Shown here one piece after another: positions 25,090 through 63,450 of a DNA stretch of 64,000 bases. Location: the NCBI RefSeq assembly GCF_014805685.1, contig NC_060892.1, positions 10,187,490-10,251,489 on the forward strand. The letters are read 5' to 3'. Numbering within the stretch: position 1 is the stretch's first letter; the number at the start of each line of letters is the position of its first letter. This DNA comes from Silurus meridionalis. Lineage: Eukaryota; Chordata; Actinopteri; Siluriformes; Siluridae. The notes below the pieces were generated by a model, which made no database searches, was not told the origin of the DNA, and saw nothing but the letters and a program-made list of their open reading frames with translations. The position numbers were made by a program, and so were the translations under genes.

Positions 25090-27712
25090 TATAATCAGAA
25101 ATCAGAATCTGAAATAGCTTTATTACCAAGTATGTTTACACACACAAGGAATTTGACTTGGTGACAGGAGCTTCCAGTGCAGAAGAAAGTACAGACATAA
25201 TATAACAAAATATAAGTGAAACAGACAATTAAATAATACACAATATACAGAAGTAAAAATATTGTTTAAATGAATGTACAGATGATATTTACAAGTGTGC
25301 AGTTAAATTTTCTTAGCCCTTTGTCTGTAGTGTCATCTGCAAACTTCAGTAGCTTGACAGAGGGTTTTTTTTAGTGGTGCAGAAATTTCAGAATCATAAA
25401 TAGCTTTATTACTAAGTATGCTTAAACACACAAGGAATTTGACTTGGTGTCAGGAGCTTCCAGTGCAGGAGAAGTACGGACATATTGTTACAGAATAGTA
25501 ATCCAGACAGTTAAATAAGGCAATATATACAGAGTAAAAAAGTTGTTAAATGAATGTACAGATGTTTTTTTTACAAGTTTACAGTTTACAAATTGACCAT
25601 TTGGATTCTAAGTACAAATGTGACCGTTACAATGGAAAATGTGTAGTTATTAATATTTTAATTGTTCATGCTGAGTATAGTCTGCAGGAAAAAAACTGTT
25701 TTTGTGCCCGGCTGTTCTGGTGGATGGACCTCTGTAGCGCCGACCAGAAGGCAACAGTTCGAAGAGAAAGTGGGCTGGGTGTGTGGGGTCCAAAGTGATT
25801 TTCTTAGCACTTTTCTCCACCCTGGATGAGTAAAGATCGTGGAGATTGGGCAGTGGGGCAACAATAATCCTCTCAGCAGTCCTGACCATCCACTGTAGCC
25901 TCCTGATGTCTGAATTAGTAGCTGAACCAAACCAGACAGTTATACATCTACACAGGACAGACTCAATGATGGCCGAGTTGAATTGTTTTAGCAGCTCCTG
26001 TGGCAGGTTGAATTTCCTCAGTTGGCGAAGGAAGTACAACCTCTGCTGGACTTTTTTAGCAATGGAGTCAATGTTATTGTCCCACTAGGTCCTGAGAGAT
26101 AGTGGTACCCAAAACATGAATGACGCCACTGTTGTTACAGTGCTCTTCATGATGGGGAGTGCTGGGGGATTTCTTCTGAAGTCCACGATCATCTCCACTG
26201 CTTTGAGCGTGTTGAGCTCCAGGTTGTGGTGGTTGCACCAGACAGCCAGCTCTTTAACCTTTTGTCTGCAAGTAGACTTGTCTCCTTCATGGATGAGGCC
26301 GATGACTGTAGTGTCGTCCACAAACTTCAGAAGCTTAACAGAGGGGTTTTTAGAGGTGCACTTATTTGTGTACAGTGAGAAGAGCACTGGGAAGCGAACG
26401 CAACCCTGGGGAGCACCAGTGCTGATAGTGAGAGACCTGGATATGAGTTTGCTCAGCCTCTTTGTCTGCTGCCTGTCTATCAGGAAGCTGGTGATCCACA
26501 GACAGACTGGGGTGGGCAGGGAAATCTGGGTCAGTTTGGCTGAGAGGGTCAGGCATGATGGTATTAAAGGCCGAACTGAAGTCTACAAACAAGATCCTTG
26601 TGTAGGTCCCAGGTCTATCAAGATGTTGCAGTATACAATGCAGTCCCATATTGACTGCATCAGCCGCAGACCTGTTTGCTCTGTAGGCAAAATGAAGAGG
26701 ATTCAGGGTCCAGTGATGTCCTTGAGGTAGGCCAGGACCAGTGTTTCAAATGACTTCATGATCACAGACATGAGAGCAACACTTTTGTACATCTTTTAAA
26801 TGCGGTAAATGTAAATAGAACTACTCACAGCTCCAATGACTTGTTGAAGATCTGAGTGAAGATGGGGGCCAGTTGGTTCAGCACAGACCTTTAGACAGGC
26901 AGGTAAAACACTGTCAGGACCTGAAGCTTTCCTAGTTGTCTGTCTTCTGGAGACTCGTTTCATCCTCCACACATACCTTAAGTGAAGGTTAAGTGGAGGG
27001 GGAGGCAGGAAGGGGTTTAGGTGATTGTGTGAAGTGCAGATTAGATGGGGTGGTGGATGTTAGACTGGGCTTTTCAAACCGGCAGTAAAAAAAACATTCC
27101 GATCTTCAGCCAGTTGTTGATTTTCCACAGACCGATATGGTGGTGTTTTGTTCTTGGTGATGCACCTCAGACCAGTCCATACTGATGCTGGGTCGTTAGA
27201 TATAAACAGTTTTTTCAGCGTTTCAGTGTAAGTTTTTTTTTTTTTTTAGCCAATCTGATCTACTTTCAGTTTGTTACTGGCCTGTTTATACAAGATTTTA
27301 TCCCCACTTCATTAAGCATCCTCTTTGGCATGAAAAAGCTGTTTGAGTTTCCCAGTAAACCATGGTTTATCATTATTGAATGATAAGAATTGACCTGGTG
27401 GGGATGCACATAACCTTTACAGAAACTGATGTATAAAGTTACACTTTCTGTGAGCTCATCCGGATCGGTGGCTGCAGCTTCAAAAACACTTCAATCAGTG
27501 CAATTAAAGCAGGCTTGTAAATCCTGCTCTGCTTCATTAGTCCATCTTTTAACAGTCCTTAGTACAAGTTTAGCTCATTTCAGTTTCTGCCTGTAAGTTA
27601 GTATGATTTAAACTAGACTGTGATCAGAGAGCCCCAAAGCTGCTCATGGGACAGAGTGATATGCATCCTTTATCAGGATGGTATTTAAGGGTACATAAAA
27701 GGTATTTAAATG
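25090..27712 (-). mobile_element. L2-like LINE, truncated and decayed
   Basis: On the minus strand the frames read, from right to left: NNDKPWFTGKLKQLFHAKED near 27380-27290, HCILQHLDRPGTYTRILFVD and FSSAFNT near 26630-26560, VKLLKFVDDTTVIGLI near 26340-26285 (FVDD in place of the YADD box), then YFLRQLRKFNLPQELLKQFN ... IRRLQWMVRTAERII at 26037-25850. This is the reverse transcriptase palm through C-terminal region of an L2/Maui-like non-LTR retrotransposon. Frameshifts and stops show it is dead. At the left end a second copy of the 3' terminus is present (25093-25315 beside 25385-25580). Confidence 0.75.
25650..26039 (-). pseudogene. LINE reverse transcriptase C-terminal fragment
   Basis: A 129-codon frame with the YFLRQLRKFNLPQELLKQFN and SIITVWFG-like block (here CITVWFGSATNSDIRRLQ) that follows the palm domain in fish L2-like ORF2 proteins, ending near ELLPSGRRYR. 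There is no intact upstream frame. Confidence 0.75.
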
Positions 27713-27821
27713 TACATACAGTGGTGTGAAAAAGTGTTTCACACCACCAAGTCCTGATTTCTTATTTTTTTTGCATGTTTGTCACACCCTAATGTTTCAG
27801 ATCATTGAACTAATTTAAATA

Positions 27822-28887
27822 CAGTGGAACCCGGTTATGTCGATGTCCTAGGGGGTCGCCAAAAAAACGAAAACAAAATGGCGGCAGTATATTAACGTGC
27901 TTGAAATTTCTTTATGTACATGATGTGCGTTAATAAATGAGAATGTGCATGCACGTGTTTTTAAAGGGTTTTTTACACAACAGCGTTGCCGCAGTTTGTT
28001 TGATGAAGGCATGCTATAAAAATGTACATACGTTTGTTAACAACAAAAGGCATAAGTGCACCTACTAACAGCAGAGATATACCAGTATACAATACAAACC
28101 ACCGTCCATTCTCCATACAAACCTTTATTATATTCTCCAACATTATAAACACACAGATCGCTCAAAAAAAAAAAACAGCGGCTGCACACTGCCGTCTCAC
28201 ATTTAGTCCACATGTGGGGAAAAAAAGAAAAAAAAACAGTAACTAAGTTTCTGAAAACTTATGACCATCAGGCTGAAGTAATTCGCACAAACACACAAAG
28301 CAAAGTGTCCGTAAAAACCTACGTCCGCGATGCCGAGGGGGAGATAAGCCGAGCGAGAAAGTGAGAGAGAGAGTTTGTGAATGGAAAAATAGGGAAATTC
28401 AAAAATACCGCGACCGGCGGCACGGCGTGAAGCCGAAAAAAAAACCCGGAAGATCCAAAACCGAACCCGAAACCAAAAACGAGTGACAGAAAAGTCTCAA
28501 ACGTGAACGGCGGAAGGGGGCGGTAAGGAGCGACGCGCGCGCGCTCGGTAAGGAGTTGAAGCCGAGCGCGCGCTCCGTTCATCGCATAACATTTAACAAA
28601 AAAATGCATATTTGCACTTACTAACAGCAGAGATTCACCAGTATACAATACAAACACCTGTAGTATCTGTAAGGTTTGATTTTTCCGCCACTTTCGCAAG
28701 TTCTTCTGCGGCTGCACAGTGCCGATCGACATAACTGACGTTAAAATTTCTAATTTTTCCCCCCTTGTGCTCGACATAACCGATAAAAAATGCTTAGAAA
28801 AAGCGAGAATTTGGCGGTTCCACTTCAAAAACTTCGACTTAATAGGGTTGTCGAGTTAACCGAGGGCGAGATAACCGGGTTCCACTG
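27822..28887. mobile_element. Tigger/pogo-like non-autonomous element nested in Tc1
   Basis: Inverted ends: left cagtggaacccggttatgtc, right (reverse complement) cagtggaacccggttatctc, with TA at 27820-27821 and 28888-28889. CAGTGGAACC termini with TA duplication are typical of Tigger-type pogo elements. Removing it restores a continuous Tc1 repeat. The interior has a GC-rich core (about 28310-28570) and a diverged internal direct duplication (28055-28100 with 28614-28660). No transposase recognised. Confidence 0.82.
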
Positions 28888-28982
28888 TATTAGTAAAAGA
28901 TAACACAAGTGAACACAACATGCAGTTTCTAAATGAAGGTTTTTATTACTGAGGGAAAACTAAATCCAAAAACTACATTAAC

Positions 28983-29369
28983 CTAATAACTGGTTGGGAC
29001 ACCCTTAGCAGCAACAACAGCAATGAAGCGTTTGCGATAACTTGCAATGAGTCTGTTACAGCGCTGTGTATCATAAACACTGACCTTAACCAAGGCAAGT
29101 GAGGCCTGCAGTTCTTTGAATGTTGTTGTGGGGTCTTTTGTGACCTCTTGGATGAGTCGTCGCTGTGCTCTTGGGGTAATTTTGGTCAGCCGGCCACTCC
29201 TGGGAAGGTTCTCCACTGTTCCATGGTTTTGCCATTTGTGAATAATAGCTCTGACTGTGGTTGGCTGGAGTCCCGAAGCTTTAGAAATGGCTTTATAACC
29301 TTCTCCAGACTGATAGATCTCAATTACTTTCTGTCTCATTTGTTTCTGAATTTCTTTGGCTCTTGGCAA
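28983..29369 (-). pseudogene. Tc1-like transposase, N-terminal 128 codons
   Basis: Starts MPRAKEIQKQMRQKVIEIYQ and contains the paired-like helix-turn-helix (GYKAISKASGLQPTTVRAII then HKW) and GRLTKITPRAQRRLI, both typical of Tc1 transposases. It stops before the catalytic DDE core, so it is a DNA-binding remnant. Confidence 0.85.
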
Positions 29370-29859
29370 GATGTCTAGCTTTTAAAGATCTTTTTGGTCT
29401 ACTTCACTTTGTCAGGCAGGTCCTATTTAAGAGATTTCCTAATTGCGAACAGAGAAATTGAACTCTGTGTGATAAACCACAGATTTAACACTTTTTTGCA
29501 CAGGGCCATGTAGTTTTGGATTTTGTTCTCCCTCAATATTAAAAACCCTCAATATTTTTAAACTTAATTTAAAAACTGCATGTTGTGTTAACTTGTGTTA
29601 TGTTTGACTAATATTTAAATTAGTTAAATGAAAACCTGAAGTGTGACAAACATGCAAAAAAATAATACCACTGTAATTGGATCCTATGAAATGGCTCGAG
29701 ATTTTTTTTATTCTTTACGATGACTTATTTTCCTCTAAATCGGGAAAGCAGAGTGAAGTGCTCCACTAATTTACACAACGGCCAAAAATGTTCTTTCTAA
29801 ATCCAAAATCACTACTGGGACAACACAGTTTGGACTGAGAACCAAAGATGAGAAGTAAC

Positions 29860-30300
29860 GATGAACCACAGATGTAGGCTAGCCAATGAAGCTAACAAGC
29901 AGCAAGACGGAAGGCAACAAGAAATATGGCTAACATGGATGAAACAGAAGGAGTCGGCAACATGACTGAGAACAGAGACATTACTGATTCCCTTGTTCAT
30001 CTTTTTTCTGCTTGTGTTCTATATAGTGGACGTTCAGCCTGGATACATTTATTAAATAACAAAATTAAAAATTATTTTGTAGATATATATTTTGATGTAA
30101 GGTCCAGTCACTAATGTGACACTAAAACAAGTACCAGTAATGGTTACTTTTATGTAAGTACATGTCTGAGCCCATAATTATTTACTTTAACTTGAGTAAA
30201 AGAGTAGTCAGTACTTTAGTATTCAACTTTTACCAGTCTTTTAAAACATGAGTATCTGTACTTCTACTTGAGTGAGGGATGTGTGTACATTTGCCACATC
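29860..30300. mobile_element. hAT-like repeat fragment (copy 1)
   Basis: Shares long blocks with the better preserved copy at 55217-55777: aaccacagatgtaggctag, gtgacactaaa, ttactttaacttgagt, and ttaaaacatgagtatctgta followed by cttctacttgagtg. Termini are degraded. I know this acttgagt/tactt-rich family from fish genomes as hAT-like, but this copy alone does not prove the class. Confidence 0.6.
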
Positions 30301-30725
30301 TTCTGAGAGCTACAGGGTCATCACCATGAGTCATCTGACACATCAGATTAATAGAGAAAGAGATTAATTCCTCTTACAGGAACCCCTGACATGAAATATT
30401 GACATTCTTGATCATTCTGAAGTGACAAGATGTTACATCATTTTACAGTCCTGAGACAGATTTCTGAAAAATACTTGTCATATGACTGCCAGTTTGCAAC
30501 AATTCTGCAATCTGTAAAGCGAACTAGCAAACATGAACCCTAACATAAGCGAAACAAAAAAGCAAAAATATAATTGTGACTTTAAAAAAAAAAAAAAAAG
30601 GACTGGAGTGTAAGAAAACCAAATCACATCTAAGCAGCAAATTTTTAGTGCATTTATTCGGATAACCTCCAAAATAGTACAGGACCAGTCAGAGGACAAT
30701 AGTAAAAATTATGACACAAGTCACA

Positions 30726-30758
<33 letters not shown>

Positions 30759-31280
30759 CACTACTACTTCCCTGTACAGAAGTTATACACATCGATACAT
30801 AGTGTATATACAGTCGATACATATATTTATAGATGATAATCTTGCATCTTCTATGAATTTAGTTATTTACATATATATAAATATAATTATACAGAGATGC
30901 TATAGAGGGAAAATGGATGGATCGGATCATTCAAAATGTACATGTGGATGTAGTAGTTATGAGCTGCTATTATCATCATCATCATCATCATCAGACTATT
31001 ATTATTGTGTTTTCTTTTAACACTATTGTAATTGTGACCAAAACACAAGATCTGAAAGAAATCTTTTGAATCCGGTTGGATTTTAAGGATCACAGACGAT
31101 CCTTAAAACAGATCTTAAACAAAAGATGTACAGGCCAAAAGATATAACCTCTTAGACTAGGTGATCATTTTTGTGGCCTCTTTCATGTCCGATTGTGTTA
31201 GCAGGACACGTCAAGAGACAAAGCCTTGGTAAACGCCCATAGACAAAGCTACCAGATCACATCCGATCCAGTCGTAGACG
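30301..31280. other. intergenic upstream of fes, microsatellites only
   Basis: No gene seen. A CA microsatellite lies at 30721-30759 and a TCA tract at about 30970-30992. May contain distal fes control sequence, but nothing specific is visible. Confidence 0.5.
30721..30759. repeat. (CA)n microsatellite
   Basis: CA tract with one early interruption (cacacccacac). Confidence 0.9.
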
Positions 31281-31399
31281 TTACCTTTTATTAATAACAA
31301 TATATTTATTAAACAAGCACCGTTACAACAGAATGATGGAGAAGTGACCACATTGCTTCATGCATTACTAGTAAATGTTATCTACTGATCAGCGGCTGC

Positions 31400-31560
31400 T
31401 ACTGCTGCGCTCAGGGGAGAACTTCCGCGGTCTGCTGGGCCGCATCCCAATCAGTTCCCTGCTCCCTAGCTCCATGTTCTTGCTTGAATGTGAAACAATA
31501 GGCGGCTCCGCCCTACGTAACGCGCTCTCTGTCCAACAGGGGGTGGTTTCAGGACTCGAC
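31400..31560 (+). promoter_or_regulatory. fes: probable fes core promoter region
   Basis: Locally GC- and CpG-richer than its surroundings. Contains a CCAAT-type motif (cccaatcag, about 31446-31454) and a GC-box-like ggcggctccgcccta (about 31502-31516). It lies just upstream of the likely first exon and has no obvious TATA box. Position is inferred from the downstream splice donor; no start site can be read from sequence. Confidence 0.45.
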
Positions 31561-31614
31561 CAGGACACTTGGCTCTGTACGGTACAGCTTCAAATCAGGC
31601 TGAGCGCGCGGCGG

Positions 31615-31652
<38 letters not shown>

Positions 31653-31804
31653 AGTCTCGCTGCTTTCAACTACACTGCACAATACGAGTCCTGTTGTTGT
31701 TTTGTTTTTATCATTAGGCTGTTTTTGCTTTTTTTTGTCCACGCCGCCGTGATCTAATGGACCTCCACGCCCTTCAGACGTTCTGAGACAAGACACCGGA
31801 GAAG
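31560..31804 (+). other. fes: probable fes non-coding exon 1 (5' UTR)
   Basis: Ends with a strong donor (gaag/gtgaga at 31804/31805). Vertebrate FES genes have an untranslated first exon ahead of the ATG exon. The 5' limit is a guess. A GT microsatellite (31619-31651) lies inside. No in-frame coding link to exon 2 is required. Confidence 0.5.
31619..31651. repeat. (GT)n microsatellite in the fes 5' region
   Basis: About 16 GT units inside or next to the predicted first exon. Confidence 0.92.
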
Positions 31805-33934
31805 GTGAGACTCGGATGAACTTTAAATGCTGTAGAAATGGTGACGTAGTACAAGCAATTATGGTATGTTAGATCAGATTGTGGTTTATTCCCAGTCCAT
31901 ATTTTATGACGTCCTCCAGAAAAGGGCTAAAAACGTGAATAAAAAAAACTACTGCAGGTGACTGAAGCTGCCGTCGGATATGCAACTTTATTGCACATCC
32001 TGTTTCCAGACATTGGGGCTGTTTTGTAAGAGATTGATAGTATTTATGGTCATACATTTAGTTCTTGAAGTACACCAGGCTTCTGGGATGAGAAGAGAAA
32101 TATATGACATAGTTGTGACGTCACACCAACAGACAAAGAACAAACACTTCATGGAGGAAACTGTATTCTTACATTATTCTGAGACTCCACTAACAGCTGG
32201 ATAAGAAATGCATATACTCTCCTAACATTGTAACTAATACTGTAACCAAACACATATACATTGTTTTATGTGATACTGTAGATATTGTAATACAGTGGCT
32301 TGCTGTACTGTTCGCCATGATCTTCTCCAAATTTAGTTTTGATCTGGGAATGATTTCCCAAGTTATTCACCCACATTGTAATAAAAATGTCCTATTTCTG
32401 GTGCAACCATTCCACGTGACATAAAGACCTGGATTTGTTTGGATTGTGTGTAAATACATTTAAAATACAATTCTTTAAAGGCCTAGGGTTTGCTAGAGGA
32501 TACAACAAGAAAAAGCAGAGTTATGAAAACCAAAGCATAGAAACAATGATATTAATCAGACAAGCAACCAAGAAGCGACCTCTGAACATGATTCTATCAC
32601 CATCATGCATGCTACAAAATATGAAACCATTGAAGGTGTTGAATACTTACACACTTCTGGCATTGTAATTAATATGCAATTAATATTATAGTGGGTTGTA
32701 CTGTGTATTTTGTTTCACCCCGTAATCCTACATGTCTAATCTAATCCTTTACACCAGGGGTCTTCAATTGTATCATCAAATAAAAAAAGCAGGTATGGTT
32801 GTAGGTTTTCATTCCAACCGAGCAGTAACCACACAACGGTCTATTGGGACACCTACTTTTACAGCCATATTTGGTTCCTTCCCAAAATGTTTCCACAAAG
32901 TGGGAAACAATTGTATAAGATGTCTTTGGATAACCTGCTAAAGAGCTCTGACCTCAACCATAGTGAACATCTTTGGGATCTATTGGAACACTGACTGCAC
33001 TCCAGGCCTCCTCATTCTACATTCAGCTGACTTGACTAATGCCCTTGGAGAATGAGCACAAAACTCCACAACCATATAACAGCAAAAGTATCTGTCAGGT
33101 TTCTTTTTTTGTGGGGAAAAACAATCAAATTACTACAAGTAAACATCTATCTTTGTATTGTAATATGTGTGACATGTAAGCAAAGCAATGGTGAATACAT
33201 TATAGGTATAATGCAGTAATAAATTAAGTTATTCTTATTTGCATCATAAATTTTTGTCTAAAACTTCCCTAAAGGGAATAAAATCAAGAGTAAAATCTCA
33301 AAACTGACAATCTTTCATCTGACTAGTGATATCATTATAAGTGCTTCCATTTATAATGTATTTCATAATGTACTGTTGTATATTTCTCTGACTTATACTC
33401 TTCAGGTTTATGGTGGATCCTAAATCTGTTTCATGAACACAGGGTGTGCAGTGGGAATACACTCTAAAAGGGGCTCTCGACCATTTCACTGACCCTACAC
33501 AAACTTAAGAAATTTTGAATAGCCAGACTACATAACATGCTATTCAGAGCTGAGAGGAAACTGGATAACCCAGAGGAAACCTCAGACATGAGCAGATCAC
33601 GCACAGAAACTCTACTGAGACAATAACACAAGCTTAACCCAAGTCGAACTTTACTTCCTGTATTTTATAGCTTTATTTGAGAAAAGTAAAAAGAAAGTTA
33701 TGAAACTGAAGTAAGTTACCATGGACTTTTCAAACATAGCTGTAGTTGCACAAAAACCAAAGCGAAACCTTAAGATAATTTGCAACTTGGTAACTTCCTT
33801 TGCCAGTCTTTATAGCTGGATGGCTAATTAACAGCTAATAAGCTACACTATATAGCCAAAATGTACTTTGTCTTCATTGACACTGTGTTCACATCTTCAG
33901 GGCTGTCATTTAAAGGCCACTTTTTCTCCTTTAG
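31805..33934 (+). other. fes: fes intron 1 with decayed DNA-transposon pieces
   Basis: About 32850-33060 (ctattgggacacc ... tctttgggatctattggaac) resembles the Tc1/mariner-like family also seen at 52800-53285 and 61160-61420. About 32755-32825 (ggttttcattccaaccgagc) resembles another common fish repeat. About 32290-32660 may be an old Tc1 remnant. A solo terminus-like acactatatagccaaaa lies at about 33847, shortly before exon 2. Confidence 0.55.
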
Positions 33935-33956
33935 GTTGTTGTCGTGCATTGGGACG

Positions 33957-60667
<26,711 letters not shown>

Positions 60668-60920
60668 TTTAATACATGCAAACACACACATACATTCTTT
60701 GTAACATTTAAAGCACACACACACATCCAAGCTGTGCTGAAATTATGTCTAATTGAACCGAATCTTTTATAAGACTATCTTTGGAATGTATATTTTGCTC
60801 TTGGAACATTTTATATATATTTTTAATGTATTTAAATTGAAACCCTGCCATAACTTATGATCACGATGTATTCACATGACATTGTTTTTTTCTCTGAATA
60901 AAGTCAGTGTTGTGACTAAA
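60668..60920 (+). other. fes: fes 3' UTR
   Basis: About 250 bases of AT-rich sequence ending near a canonical AATAAA with a GT-rich stretch (gtcagtgttgtgact) after it. Confidence 0.7.
60897..60902 (+). terminator. fes: fes polyadenylation signal
   Basis: AATAAA 230 bases after the stop with a GU-rich element just downstream; no other hexamer lies between it and the stop. Confidence 0.75.
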
Positions 60921-61159
60921 AGATGAAATCTGTACAGATAAAATCAGTCTTCATGTGAATCTTATCTAATATTCTTTGTAATATTAGCTGCCTTTATCAT
61001 CAGCAGGGTCTTACTGTACATCACCTGCTAAATTACCATATGTGTAATCAGGGCTATATGAATCTGATTTATGCTGATTTTTCCTTCCTTCTTAAACAGC
61101 AGGTGAAATTGATTTGCAAAGATAACCCATCAGTTCTGTAACAGGTCTTTTTACAGATA

Positions 61160-61420
61160 CACTATTTTGCGAAAAGGTACAGTCAGACTTCCAATTCACC
61201 CCAAATGTGTTCAAAAGGGTTAAGGTCAGAGCTTTAATGCAGAAGATCTTCCACTCCAACAGTTATGGGTCTCCTAGTTGAAGTGAAGGAAAAATCTTCT
61301 GCTACTGCATTCAAAGACAACCTATACAATTGTGTTCCTTCAGCTTTGTGATAAAAGTTTGGGGAAGAACCACAAATGGCTGGGAAACTCAAGTGTCCCA
61401 ATACTTTTGTTCATATAGTG
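61160..61420. mobile_element. Tc1/mariner-like non-autonomous element
   Basis: Same family as 52800-53285: ccaaatgtgttcaaaagggt, acctatacaattgtgttcct and an end caatacttttgttcatatag tg. Internally deleted, no frame. Confidence 0.65.
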
Positions 61421-62044
61421 TACGCCATAAATGACATGAACTAAATAGCAAGTAAGCTTTTCAGTATTTCAGTGAGTGCAAAGCCAACAGACTACATTCT
61501 GAAGCTTGACTTTACATACTGCTGAACATTTGGTGTTGTTTTGCCACTTATTAGAGGGGATTCATCAGTCTGCTTTAATAATTTGCACTATTTGAACACT
61601 GTATATGATTTTTATATCTTGAAATTAGTGTCCTTATACTAGTGAATTAGTATCACAATCCATCAATTAGAATCAAATCACATATTGTGTTGAACTTGGG
61701 TCAGATATTCTAACATTTACGGATGACTTGTGAAGGATTGCTTTAGGTATTTACTGAAAATACCTCACTATTATGCAGATATCCAGACAATATGTTCTTG
61801 TGCATTTGAACAGTATTTCTTATGCTGTTCAAAGCTTAAAGAATAAAAGGGATTTGAAAGTGCCAAATCTGCATGTATATATCTAGTGACCTGTGCATTC
61901 AATAATTAAGTTTTTTTTGCTTATATGAAGTGGTCAAGTAAAAAATTATGATTTGATGAAAGACGGTGAAATTATTTACATTTGTAAAATCTGAGCAGAT
62001 GACAGACTGCTAGTCTGAGCCAACATTAACAAAGGACTGTAGCA

Positions 62045-62240
62045 AACACATATTCATCCATTCATTTATTCAATCTTTTTCACTAACTGTTATATCCTGT
62101 TCAGGTATTAGGTGGGTCTAGAGACAAACACACACAATTTTTCACATAATTTAGCATCATAGCAGTTTCTACCACTCTGGTCTGTTTTTGATTGGTGGAA
62201 GGAACCTGCAGAGACACTGACATAGACGTATACATGGATG
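62045..62240. repeat. Fragment of a common fish dispersed repeat
   Basis: Begins attcatccattcatttattc and runs through ctgtttttgattggtggaag gaacctgcagaga, resembling the gtgggaggaaacc type of repeat common in fish. Degraded; identity from memory only. Confidence 0.4.
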
Positions 62241-62949
62241 TATACTTTTGGATTATTAGTGTTATACTTTTGGGTTGACATTGTTTTCCCACATATTTTA
62301 TACTTGGACAAGTGCATCCAGCTATAGTAACAACCACCCAAATATATCAGATTTACAAGTTCCAAAATAAACATCTTATTTAAAGTTTATTACATGAATG
62401 AAGCTTAAGGTATGAAATAAACGTTGAAAATCTTGCATGAGCAGAAACACAATCTGGCAAACAAAATCATGCACATGAAGTAAGGGTACTTAAATGATTA
62501 ATTACACACAGTCTTGTAGTTTGGATACATGCCTGACAAACTATGCAGAATGTGTAATTTTTCTATAATTATAATTGACATTCATAATATTTACTTCATG
62601 CATGAAAACAAACAATCCATAGCGCCATAGTGTTAATCGCTAACCAGGAAGTGGCTAGTGTCTAATGCTAGTGTTTTATGTCCAGCTTTAAGACTTTCTC
62701 TTCAAAGGAGAAATTCTCGACAATTCCACATATCGTGGGAGGGAACGAATGAAGAATGGAAGGAATGAAGGCATTTGTTAAATCACAGTTAAATAGATAA
62801 TAGCTTTAGAAAATTAAATATTAAATGTAAAACACACACTTACATACACATCTGTAATCCCCAAATGGGGTCTACAAATGTAAACTAATAAAAATTTCCC
62901 ATGTATTTAATTTAATCAATTTAATTTGTGCCAATTTAATTGTTTACTC

Positions 62950-63213
62950 AATTTAATAAATATAATAAAGTATTGGATTCATTTAATTTATTATATTTCA
63001 TTTTTATAAAAGATACATTTTAGATATTATTTACCAAAAAGGCATTGTTGTTTTCAAGTGTTAATAATAATAAACTGCGTTAATAAAAATCAACAAGCAA
63101 TTTTATGTTTCGCATTTCTTCCCCCTAACTGTACCGGAATTAAACTGAACCGTGGCTTAAAAACAGCGGTACATAAAGAACCATAAATTTTGTGTACTGT
63201 TACACCCCTAATG
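62950..63213. repeat. Possible MITE terminus
   Basis: The segment ctgtaccggaattaaactga accgtggctt, ending tactgttacacccctaatg, resembles the termini of a fish hAT-type MITE. The other end is not recognised. Confidence 0.35.
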
Positions 63214-63450
63214 AGTATCTAAAAGTCCAACTACCAAAGTTTCCCTACCTTTACCCAGATATACTTCATACCTGTAGGAAAAAAGTTAAATGTTTTGACC
63301 ACATTGAAGGGGGGATCAGCACTTTAGCTAAAATATCCAGACATTTTGCAGAATTCTTGAGAACTTGTTTTGAAGAATCCCCAAAACAAGTTCTCTAAAA
63401 AAAAAAAAAAAACCATTCCATGTATACTGACCCATTTATTTTTACCATGC

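Larger units (their letters stand above)
27719..29673 (-). mobile_element. Tc1-like transposon (deleted) carrying a nested Tigger-like element
   Basis: Ends in TA-flanked inverted repeats: left starts cagtggtgtgaaaaagtg (TA at 27717-27718), right end ...aataataccactg (TA at 29674-29675). The repeats extend over more than 100 bases (gcatgtttgtcacac, aacatgcagttt shared). The minus-strand frame 28983-29369 is the start of a Tc1 transposase; the DDE part is deleted. The 27822-28887 element sits inside the left repeat. Confidence 0.85.

Noticed and set aside
26116..26730. 204-codon plus-strand frame
   Set aside because: Antisense of the L2-like LINE reverse transcriptase on the minus strand, whose FVDD box identifies the true frame.
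28319..28828. 169-codon minus-strand frame inside the Tigger-like element
   Set aside because: Covers the GC-rich core and has FGFGFGFG low-complexity sequence; no transposase motif. Open by composition.
30721..30759. Regular spacing suggestive of a CRISPR-like array or other designed repeats
   Set aside because: Plain CA microsatellite; no spacers, and the genome is vertebrate.
33846..33866. Transposon terminus-like acactatatagccaaaa before fes exon 2
   Set aside because: Only about 17 bases and no partner end; could be chance, so mentioned only within the intron note.
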